DNA of 64,000 nt from Parus major. Taxonomy: Eukaryota; Chordata; Aves; Passeriformes; Paridae. The stretch is from NCBI RefSeq assembly GCF_001522545.3, contig NC_031770.1:9287079-9351078 (forward strand). Reading direction: 5' to 3'. How positions within the stretch are numbered: position 1 is the first letter of the stretch; every line of letters starts with the position of its first letter. Below the pieces are notes generated by a model. That model was not told the DNA's origin, did no database searches, and saw only the letters and a list, made by a program, of their open reading frames with translations. A program made the position numbers and the translations under genes. Below are positions 17,949-27,014 of the stretch, piece after piece.

Positions 17949-19159
17949 TTTATTATGTTATTTGGATTCAGTATGACGGCTTTTTGTGTTCATGAATAAT
18001 AAAATGGAAAAAAGTTAAGCAGGCTCTGCTGCAGCAAGGAGTGGTATTATAAACAGGCCTTCAGTTTGCTCCCAAGAACCAGAAGGGGTTGCTATTTCTT
18101 GGCTTCTCACACCTATTTTTGACGAGCATAAACAAACCATGAGGACAGGGCTATTAAAATCACACGGCTTTACTTAGCGAGCTCACGGCACACTACGGAT
18201 TGCTCAGTTAAAAAACTGTTCCTGACGTTTTGCTAACACAGAACAGCCCACTTCAATAAAAAAAGGGAAGCTATGTTAAAAAAACAAACCAGAAAAGGCC
18301 AGCTGTACATTCCTTACACAGCTCTGGGCATCACAGCACACTTGCTGTACAGCGCACCTTTCTCAAACCATGGCACAAACCCATGCTGAAATCAGCCCCT
18401 TGGGAAACTGTGGACACAAATTTTGGCATCTCTGGAGAGGTGATGGAGGTGGTTTGGGACTTGCTGCAATTCTTCTCAGCCCTCCTGAGGTGGGTTAACG
18501 CAGCCTAGGTCTGACAGAGGCAGCACCTGCAATAAAATGAGGTGTTTGGTGCTGTGCTTTGCCTGCAGTCTGGCAAAGAGAGAAACTCCCATGCTCTGCT
18601 CCCCATCTCACCAGTGCAGAGGGTACAAGCTGGGTAGAGACAGCAATTCAAAAACCACAACAAACCAAACACTACTTAAGACACTGTTTTTCTCTTCTAA
18701 GAGGCTGGCAGCCCTGAAACACTTACCTCCAGTTTTCTTTGAAGGGAGACAGTCAAGAAATAAGCAAACAAGTTTTCTTGCCCCTATATTATACCTGAAA
18801 TCACTTGTTTCCCTTTCCCACCATTATACAGCAACCAGAACATTTCTGAGAAAATACAAAACCAAAAAATATCCCTTCCTCACCTCCCCTGTGCTGTGCA
18901 AGGGATCTGGGGAGAGCAGGTGTCTGTGCTGGACTGCTGCCGTCCCCCAGCCCTGAGTGACAGGGTCACTGCTGGGTCCCTGCAGAGCTGCCATCGCTCC
19001 CCTCGTGCTCTTGGGTTTCATCAGCTGGTTCACCCGCACTGCTCTCTGCCTGACATGGTTAAACACGATGGGGCATCTATTTTGAGCCTCCCTGCTGCCT
19101 TCTCAGGCTTTCCAAACAGAATCAAAGAAATAACGATGGAGCCTGATGTTTGGGGTTTG
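17949..19159 (-). other. CEP68: CEP68 3' untranslated region (end tentative)
   Basis: Sequence downstream of the CEP68 stop codon on the minus strand. The first convincing minus-strand AATAAA is the TTTATT read on + at 17949-17954, giving a 3'UTR of about 1.2 kb. That would leave about 0.9 kb between it and the distal RAB1A polyA signal. The boundary is an inference. Confidence 0.45.
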
Positions 19160-19365
19160 CTAATTCGAGTGTTTCTCTTCCTCTTTGCCCACTGCAGCAA
19201 GGCTGGTTTGCCCCTGCTTACCCAGGGAGCAGCCGTGTGCTGCAGCCCCCTTGTCCTGCCCCACGTCCTTGCCCACAGCTGCCAGGATGGACTTGTACAG
19301 GTGCTCCGCGCGGCTTTCGAGCTCTTCCGACTGTTTGGCAATCAAACCCAGCGTGTCTTTCAGAG
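19160..19365 (-). CDS. CEP68: CEP68 terminal coding exon
   Basis: Starts after acceptor CTTTCCAG, completing an Ala codon. It encodes LKDTLGLIAKQSEELESRAE and ends EEEKHSN with TAG at 19160-19162. The conserved helix is followed by a lineage-specific tail of about 37 residues. Confidence 0.9.
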
Positions 19366-22300
19366 CTGGAAAGCAAAAATGTCTGAATGGAGATGACAAG
19401 AATGCGGTAATTCAGTCTCAGAGCTGAGAGTTCTGCTTGTCCAGGCAGACTTTGGAAAGAAACCAAGTGTTAAAAATCAATAATGTGCTGTTCATCCCAT
19501 CCCCATTGTGATGCAGCATTTGCAGGGGGTGGGGACTGACCCAGAAGGCTCCAGGTTCATCATGAAGATGCAAAAATAGGGGGTCTTAAAGAAAACCTTT
19601 GGAACTGTGCAAGAAAACCCATCCATAATGCAGCATTCAACCTCTAAAGCCCCTTTGGTGACTGCAGCTACAGCTCACCCTTTAGAAATCCCTTCTAAAT
19701 CACCAGAGTAACCACTCCACGTGTGCTGTGGTGCTGGCCAGGCTGGGACAGGGATTTTGGGGGGCAGATGCCTTCGCCAGCACTTGTGTCCATGAGCAGC
19801 CCCATACAAGTGCTCCTCCTCACCTGGTGAATTTGATGCCATGCAGTCCAGCAGAGCTTCTCCCCTCTCCAGCACGCTCTCAGTCAGGCTCCGGTGGTCA
19901 GCCACATCTTTCCTGAACTCCTGGCAAGGCAAGGAGAAGAGCAGCATTTCTTAGAAGGGTTTTTGAAATGCACACCTGTGGCAGCTTGCCCAGGCAGCAG
20001 TTTCCTCCAAGCAGGTTCCTGATGCTCCCAAATTTGGCTTTGCAAACCCGGTGCACCCTGGACCATTCCAGTGATGCCTGGCTTCCCACTGCTTGCTGCC
20101 TGCAGCACAGGAGAGGGGAGGAAGCAGAGCAAGGGTGACACCCACCAGGTAGCGGTGCAGCGATGCCAACACGCTCTCGGCATCCGGTGAGGGTGGCACC
20201 CAGCTGCCTGTGACATCCACCACAGTGTACAGCCAATGGATCAGCTCTTCCAGCTGGCAGCAAAACATCTGCTCAACAAAGCATGAAAAAGGGGTCATGG
20301 ATCTATTTCTGCAACAGAGACGGTGCAGGGACATAAAAATGTGAGCCAGTGGTGTTTTGGAAAGCACCTGTTCCCTTTTCCTCACCAGCCCTGGTACACA
20401 TACCTAAGGCTGGGAAACCAAGGGTCAACAGGAAAAAGGCAAAAATTAACTTGAACTCCTGAACAGCTCCAGCACTCATTGTGTGGCAAGAATCGAGGGC
20501 CACCATGAAATGTCTGCTTGGAGAGGTGCTGTAGGCTGGTAAAACCCAGGCTGAAGGAAGAGGTTGGCCTCTACCACCTCCCAGCCCAAGAGATATCCTC
20601 ATCTGCCTCCTCACCAGAGCCATACAGTTAATTTGCAGTTGCTTTTCCCCAAGGGATTGTCTCGTTCAATTAAGTGCTTTCATTTATTTATGAAGTGTCT
20701 CGGTAAGGGATTATTTTTCTAAGATGCTGTATGAAACCCAGGGGCCTCTGCTGGCACCAAAATCAGGCCTAAGACCTGTTCCTGCTCCTCAGGAGTTTGC
20801 CATGAAGCAGTGCTTTTCCCTGGCACTGCAATTTGGCATGACAAATACAGAGAAGACCCTTTTAAAACAGCAGAGTTATTTCCATACCAGAGGAGGGGAT
20901 GAGTTTGCAGCTATGAGCATGATAACACTCTTGTGCAAACAGCCTAGCATCATTTCCAAATTTGTCCCAGCACTGGGGCGGGAAGAAAATGGAGAGGAGG
21001 GTGGGAGCACAGTGTTGGGACAAATTTAATAATCCACAAAATAATCAGGAAACCCTTCAGAGTTGTTGCAGCTCCTGCCTGGTGCAGCAGTGGGACAGGT
21101 GGGATGGGGGACCCAGCTGAGTAACACATCTCCACTCAGCCTGGCCTGTGACACTGAGCCCCAGGGAAAGCAGGCTCTTGCTCCATCAGAAGGAATTATC
21201 TGCTCTGGTGAGCCCCCCTGCATAAATTACCACCAGCTGCCAGGCAGGACACATCATGCAGAATGAGAAGATTTAATTAATCATGCCATAAAGACAGGCA
21301 CATTTTATGCGAGATCTTCCCAGAATAAACTTTATTTATGGTCTCAGCCTACCTTAACACACTGGATAAGGGACTCGCTCTGCTGGCTCTTCTTTGGATG
21401 CCCTTTGACCCGTGGTTCATTTAGGCACATCCCATCCAATGTGTCCCTGAGACCAGTTGGTAGATGAAGCCCCCGGGGAGGATCCCTATGGATCCAGCCA
21501 TCAGATTCTGTGTTTTCACAGCTGGACTTTCGGGAGCTGTGGTGTTGCCACAGCCCAGCATAACCCTCAGTATTCCCTCTGTCACCCCCACCTCTCACTT
21601 CTCCAAAAGGAGCCAGCCTGGATGAAAGGGGCTGCTTGCTGGTGCTGTGATGTGGAAGGTTATGGTGGTCATGCCCGGGCGTCCTTATAGTTAAGGAAAG
21701 ATTGGACAAAAACTGAGTGAGCCTTTCCAGTTCCTGCAGTCTTGGAGGCAGGGAAAGAAATTCTTCATCACCCTCCCACTCTTTCCTCAGGGGCAGCACT
21801 CCTGTGATGGGTAAAAACCTACTGGTGCTTTTCACCTGCCCTGTGTAGTTTGGGCAGGGGCTTCCTCTAGTATCCCAGCTTCTCCCATTGGCAGCAGGGC
21901 CCACAGGTGAGCTTGGCCCAGATGATTCCACCCTTACATCCTGAGCAAAACCTCGGGAAGGATGAGAGGAAGCACTTCTTGCAAATGATGCTTTGGCAAC
22001 AGGTAAAGGTTCATAGTACGAGCCAGCTCCTGAGCAGCCTCTTTTTCCAGGCCTCGGGGTGGAGAATCTCAATCTCTCTGCAGAGGCCACAAACTCCCAA
22101 AGTCCGTTTTCTCTGTTTCCCCGAGCCTGCCCAGCTCGGCCGTAGATGCTGGTGGACCTGGACATGCCCTCAGGAGAAGTAGAAAAGCTGTCCAGACCTA
22201 TTCCTGAGTCATGGAGGAAAGGCTCCGGCATCCTTCCCAGCTTGTACCTCGGCTTCAGCGGGTAAGCGTAGTCCAACAAGTCCTCGTACTCTTTGTTGGG

Positions 22301-23714
22301 GTTCCAGTGGGGTGAGCTGCGGTCCGGAGATGGGGGCAGTGAATCCGGAATGGCACAGGCCCAGTAATCGGCTTGGTAGGAGGAGATCTCCCGGATGTGC
22401 CCCACGGTGCTGCGGTAATCGAGCAGAGGGCCCGGGGGCTCCCGCCTCTGCAGGGCCCTGCCTTCCGCTCCCCATCGGCAGCACAGGTCCCGGGCAGCCG
22501 TGGTGGCCGCAGGAGAAGGGACATCCGTGCTGGCTGGCAAGCTTCCCGACGGCTCCTCGAGGGGGCCGTTTCCGTCCGAGGACAGAGCCGAGAGGCTCAG
22601 CGCGGAGCGGCTCCGCAGGGCGCTCTCGGGGCTGGGCGGGGTTTGGGGCCGTAGGAGCTCCGGGGTGGAAGGACTCGGGGATTGAGTTCCCAGACTTTGT
22701 CTCCGACGGCCAACGTGGGCATCGTGGCGGCTGCGAGCAAGGACGTTCTCCTCGGCAGAGCTGCGCCGGCTGGGAGGGCTGGACACCGGGTCCCAAGAGC
22801 CCGATGCCTTCACCTGCCCAAGGATGGGATAGAAAGGAAAGAGAGAGAGAGCCATGCATGAAATGGAGCACAACATCCAGACAAAAGGCTCCTTTGTGAT
22901 GGGATATGGAGATAAAAGCCCAACCCTAGACCTGCCATGAGCTGAGGCTGGAAGCTGAATTCTGTTCAGTCTGTGGGATGGCCTGCAGCTGCTCAGAGCA
23001 GGGCTTGTTTTTAAAGAAAGGCATCTCAAGGTTTTGGGAAGCTGCATGAGTTGTTTGGCAGCAAGAGGCTTATTTAAAGAGCACTGTCCTGAGCAAGTTC
23101 CCAGCTCTGCACTGGCAACATGGGAATGGAAGCAACAGCTTGGGTGTTGGAGCCCAAGTCCTTCCCCACCACACATCTTAGCCTAGGCAGGCCTGGGCAG
23201 ATCTAGCCAGATCCCAGCAGATCTGGCTGGGAAAGATGGAGAGCCCTGAGACAGCCCTGACAATCAAGTCCCCACCTCTCCTGGGACCTCCCTGTGGTGC
23301 AGCAACACCTGCAGGTCCAAACCATCTCACCTGCTCTTCTTCTGAAGAGAGGAACCAGTGGCCAGCTCGACGAGGCACAGGGCCACCATCAGCAGCTCTG
23401 TCCACTAACACCCCTTTCTCTGAGGAGTTTGCACTTGCTCTGGAACATCTGGGCACAAATGCTGAAGACACTTTTGGGTGGCAGCTTGAGCCTCCCTGGG
23501 TAACACCAGTGGCCATGTGACTGTGCCTGCTCACTGCCACGCTCTCTGTGCCTTGCAGGCTGGGCTTGGTTTCCTCTGTCCCTAAAAGCTGGTGCAGGCT
23601 CCCTGCCAGCTCCAGGAAGTCCATCTCAGTGTCTGCGCCGTCCCACCTGCCATTGCCCTCAGCCTTCCCGCTCAGTGACTCTTCAGAAGGTGATTTTCCC
23701 ACATCCACGGCCAT
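19160..23714 (-). CDS. CEP68: CEP68, centrosomal protein of 68 kDa
   Basis: Cep68 is a centrosome protein needed for linker cohesion between centrioles and for pericentriolar material organisation. In mammals it is destroyed in early mitosis after PLK1 phosphorylation. Exons on the minus strand are 23714-23331, 22813-21353, 20268-20146, 19920-19824 and 19365-19160. They join in phase to a 756-residue model; human Cep68 is about 757. Identification rests on a conserved central block (SYQADYWACAIPDSLPPSPD at 273-292, then NPNKEYEDLLDYAYPL at 299-314), a DSG degron (D330-G332), and a C-terminal helical region (FCCQLEELIHWLY, then DHRSLTESVLERGEALL and LIAKQSEELESRAEHLYKSI) resembling the spectrin-like C terminus. 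The rest is Ser/Pro-rich and poorly conserved. The start ATG has an upstream acceptor in its exon. The C-terminal tail after KSILAAVGK differs from human. Confidence 0.95.
19824..19920 (-). CDS. CEP68: CEP68 penultimate coding exon
   Basis: 97 bases from EFRKDVADHRSLTESV to ASNSP plus one base. The acceptor is CTTGCCAG and the donor GTGAGG. It matches the SLTESVL segment of mammalian Cep68. Confidence 0.93.
20146..20268 (-). CDS. CEP68: CEP68 coding exon, start of C-terminal helical domain
   Basis: 41 codons from MFCCQLEELIHWLY to ASLHRYL. The acceptor is GTTGAGCAG and the donor GTGGGT. The human counterpart starts TFCCQLEELICWLY (from memory), so the first codon is a Thr-to-Met change. Confidence 0.92.
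21353..22813 (-). CDS. CEP68: CEP68 large central coding exon
   Basis: 487 codons, phase 0 at both ends, from VKASGSWDP after acceptor TTGGGCAG to ESLIQCVK before donor GTAGGC. It contains the family-diagnostic NPNKEYEDLLDY block and the DSGIGLDS degron. Confidence 0.94.
22187..22210 (-). other. CEP68: DSG phosphodegron codons in CEP68
   Basis: Encodes DSGIGLDS at residues 330-337. Human Cep68 has DSGVDLDS at nearly the same position; PLK1 phosphorylation of Ser332 there is reported to recruit the SCF beta-TrCP ligase (established knowledge). Conservation amid a divergent Ser/Pro-rich region supports a retained degron. Confidence 0.75.
23331..23714 (-). CDS. CEP68: CEP68 first coding exon
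   Basis: Begins at ATG with MAVDVGKSPSEESLSGK and ends at SSEEEQ before donor GTGAGA. It is 128 codons, phase 0. The exon continues about 45 bases 5' as UTR to an acceptor ATTCCAG, placing its 5' edge at about 23759. This N-terminal part is acidic and Ser-rich and weakly conserved, so the exact start is less certain than the reading frame. Confidence 0.85.
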
Positions 23715-24488
23715 CAGGACAGAGCTTCTTCCGCAGGTCGATGCTGAGCCTCAGGCTCTCTGGAATACACAGCACACAGCAATGACATCTCAGCGTCCCC
23801 TTGTCTCCATGCCAAGAAACTGGGTTTGTCCAGTAATAAAGAGCTTAAACATAATCTGGGTAAGATTCATAAAGAAGCATCTTGATATGCCAGGTGGGAC
23901 AGTAAAGAAGCAAACCCTCACATCTCAGCATCATTTCTGCTTTCAAGGATGTGACACACAGGGAAAATCTCGTTCCAGCCCTGGCCATGCCCAGAACAAA
24001 CCCAGGCTTTATACCAGGCACTGGAATCCTCCACTGATGGCCAATGCCAGCAGCAGTTTGTGCACCATAAACTCACTGGGTCCAAATGAGACATCATTAA
24101 CTGGGACATGAAACACCTCCCTGAAGGCTGCTGGAGTGGAAAGCCGAGCACTTTTTAAAGGTATGAACCTAAAATCTTGAAGCGGAAACCACCCAGAAGC
24201 AAGAAGCAGCTATAAAGAGTTAGAGGGGGAGGTAGGAGGCTGTAAACCACAAACCCGGCACTCAGCTCTGCATCTTCTACCTCAGTTCATGAAATTAACT
24301 CTTTGGGAAATTAATGAATGGAAATACATGCACTAACTGGGCTTGAGTGAGGAGCTGCTGCAGAATAACCTGTGAGCCAAATGAAGGACACCCAGCCCAA
24401 ACCAAGGTGCTGGCAGCAGGGAAACGTTAGCAGAGTGGTTGAGACCAGCCAAGGGAGCACCAACAGCAAATTCAACTAAAAGGGTATT

Positions 24489-24507
24489 TAAAAAAAAAAA
24501 AAAAAAG
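24489..24507. repeat. Poly-A homopolymer
   Basis: About 18 A in a row after GGGTATTTA in the CEP68 5' intron. Confidence 0.8.
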
Positions 24508-24563
24508 AGGCGATAAAGAATTCCCAGACAATACTTGGAAGTGGGTAACAAGGTAATACTCAC

Positions 24564-24860
24564 TCCCTCCGCCAGCTCTTTTGTCACAGCCTCGTTTTAT
24601 GATCCACCCCTCCCTGCGACAAGCGGGCTTTTCCCACGGGCACGGGAACAAAGAGCGGCGGGAGGACGCGCCGGGTCTCCAGGGGAGACCAAAGCCCCAG
24701 CGCAGGCACAATCTGTGGCAGCCCCCGCAGCCGCCCGTCCCCTCCCCAGAGCCGGCAGCTGATCCCGCACGGCGGCGGCTGCCGAGGGGGCGAGCACAGC
24801 CCGGCCCCCGCCAGCCCCCACAGCTGGAGCCCCCTCAGTCCCCTCCAAAGCCAACCCTAC
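24564..24860 (-). promoter_or_regulatory. CEP68: Possible alternative CEP68 first exon or internal CpG patch
   Basis: A short GC- and CpG-rich island inside the CEP68 5' intron, flanked by AT-rich sequence. Read on the minus strand it holds two good donor sites: GTGAGT with its boundary at 24564, and another next to the ATCAGG at about 24865-24870. This could be a second start region. It is inferred from composition and donors only. Confidence 0.3.
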
Positions 24861-26449
24861 TCACATCAGGCTATCAGAAACGGCCTGCACTGCTCTCGTC
24901 TGCCCTCGGAAAGGTTGTATTTCCACACAAAGAGGTGGGGTTGTTGTAAAAAATGTAATTGATAAACCTGCCCTTGTTACGTGACTTAAATATATATATA
25001 AAGAAAAGCTTAACAAGGCATCAAAGCAGCCTCTAAAGTTTAAAGTAAATGTGCTGTAACCAAAAGTCGACCTCAGGACAGCTTTATTTTTAAGATGCCA
25101 CGTTAAATTCAAGGGGATTTGAACATCGTTACATCCACCAGATTTAGTAGCTTGAGTCAGGTGTCAGCACAGTAAAAAACAACTGTAAATAACATTTAAG
25201 TTCGACCTTAAATCTGAAAAGCATGTGTTAAGCAACATGAAATAAAATTTACAGGCCATGGCCCTTCTGTTATTTTCCTAACTATGTGGAGGAGGGCAAA
25301 CGCTCCGAACTCCAGATCATTTGTTATCTTATGGAAGCAGCATGCAGTGATTTACATTTCTACAATGCCATTGGTCTTTAAAAAAAGAGCAAGTGCTGGT
25401 TCACAGGTTCATTAAATCTCCAGAAGCTAATTGGATGCTAAAGAGAAACCAGGAAACCTGCCAATACACAGGAGTGAGAGTAAATCTGCTTACTGCAGGA
25501 TTTGTAGGAGTATTTAAAGGGACACCAGAGATCTCACTGCATTTTCTGAAGTCTCTAATTCAGGCAACTGATTTCAATTAACTTCAGAGGGAGCTGGATA
25601 TCCAAACCACACCCGGATACAAACGAGACGGGGATGTCACACACATCCCCCCACACAGAACAATCGGGCAAAAAGTCATGTTTAACAACAAAGTGACAAG
25701 ACTACTGCCACTAAGTGCAACTCCCAGCTACACGAGCGTCTAGAAAACAAGCTTTCTCACCATTTTCCAATAAGCCCAAAACAATCCAGAGGTCAGGTTG
25801 CCAGTGGCAGCGACGCATCCAGATTAACCCTGGCGACGGGAAGAAGCAATCCCAAATCCTCGGGCAGGGCCGAGGAGGGCTGTACGACCACAGCTTTAAG
25901 CTCGGTGGAAACTTTCCACTGGCCTGAAAAGCAGGGGAAAACAGCCCAAACTCCCAGCTACACCCAAGCCCTCAATTGTCTCACAGAAATTATACCCGTG
26001 GCCGTGTTTTGAGATAACAGAGGAAGACAGTGGGGCTGCTTCATTCATTTCAAAGGGAAGGTCCGCAGGGATCTCTCCTGAAAAGCGATGCCTGAGCTTT
26101 TTTACGCCGTCAGAAGGGCCCTGCCGGCCAGGGCGCTGCATAAAAGGCGGCGGACAAGGAGGGCTCTGTCCCAGGAGCGGCGCCCACCGCCCATGGATAT
26201 CGCTTGGCTGATGGAATGCAGTGAGCGCAGCGGATGCTGATGGAATTTCCGTCTCCCGCCAGCTCCGCTTTGGCTGGGGAGCGTTTCTGGGATCGTTTTG
26301 GGGAAAAACCCACACCGCTCTCGCCCTTCAGGCCTACGGGATCTGAGGGTTGCTATTTTCTGATCCTCTCCTTGCCCACTTTCTGCCCACCGGTGCGCCG
26401 CTGGAAAAAAGGGGCGATTAAGCAAAAACACAAGATAAAAAAAGCGAAG

Positions 26450-27010
26450 AGGCGCCGCACCCGAGGGTACCGGGATTCCAAAGCGAACGCGGCCCGGGAC
26501 CCCCGGGATCCCCCCCGGGACCCCCTCACGCCGCGCCCCGGCCCTCACTCACCGAGCGCCGACCCCGCCCCTCCCCCTCCGCGCCGGCAGCCAATGGCAG
26601 CGCCGGGTGAGTCAGCACGCGCGCCCCCGCCGCCCGGCAGCCAATGGGAGCGGAGCTCGAGGGCGGCCCCGCCCCCCGGCCGGCGCTGACCCCGGCACGG
26701 GAAGGGCGGAGGCGACACGCGCCGGCCCCGCCCCCTGACCCGCCCCGGCCCCGCCCCGGCGCCTCACGGCTCGGCCCGGGGCCCGCTGGGCACCGGAGGC
26801 CGGGGGGAGTCCCGGGAGCCCCTCGAGGAGCTTGTGTCAGCAGCAGGGTGTTTCCTTGTACCCCTGTATTGACCTTCCCGAGGCCGAGCTGTACCCTGGC
26901 AGCGTTACCGCGCTGCAAACCGACTGAAACTGGCCCTGCTCGCGAGTGCCCGCGGGGCGGCCGAGGGATCCCGGGATCCTCCCGGCACGGCTGCAGGATG
27001 CGGTGCCGGT
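26450..27010 (-). promoter_or_regulatory. CEP68: CEP68 CpG-island promoter and noncoding exon 1
   Basis: A dense CpG island. Two CCAAT boxes at 26591-26595 and 26641-26645 (ATTGG on the gene strand) flank a TGAGTCAGCA AP-1/NF-E2-type site at 26608-26617. A minus-strand donor GTGAGT (ACTCAC on +, 26547-26552) gives a plausible end of exon 1 at 26553. GC boxes and G-rich minus-strand runs lie upstream (26720-26760). The start site is probably about 26560-26600 but is not resolved. The island could also fire a divergent + transcript; no exon supports this. Confidence 0.65.
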
Positions 27011-27014
27011 GCAA

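Larger units (their letters stand above)
19366..23330 (-). other. CEP68: CEP68 internal introns
   Basis: Introns at 19366-19823, 19921-20145, 20269-21352 and 22814-23330, all with GT/AG ends. No other gene or repeat is recognised in them. Confidence 0.8.
23760..26552 (-). other. CEP68: CEP68 5' intron between noncoding exon 1 and the ATG exon
   Basis: About 2.8 kb ending at acceptor ATTCCAG next to 23759. It holds a homopolymer A tract near 24489-24507 and a GC-rich patch at 24560-24860 (listed separately). The region 24870-25900 is AT-rich and unremarkable. Confidence 0.6.

Noticed and set aside
22209..22871. 220-residue open frame overlapping the CEP68 large exon in another frame
   Set aside because: It is a shadow of the GC-rich CEP68 coding sequence. 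Only the CEP68 frame shows conserved motifs and intact splice phases.
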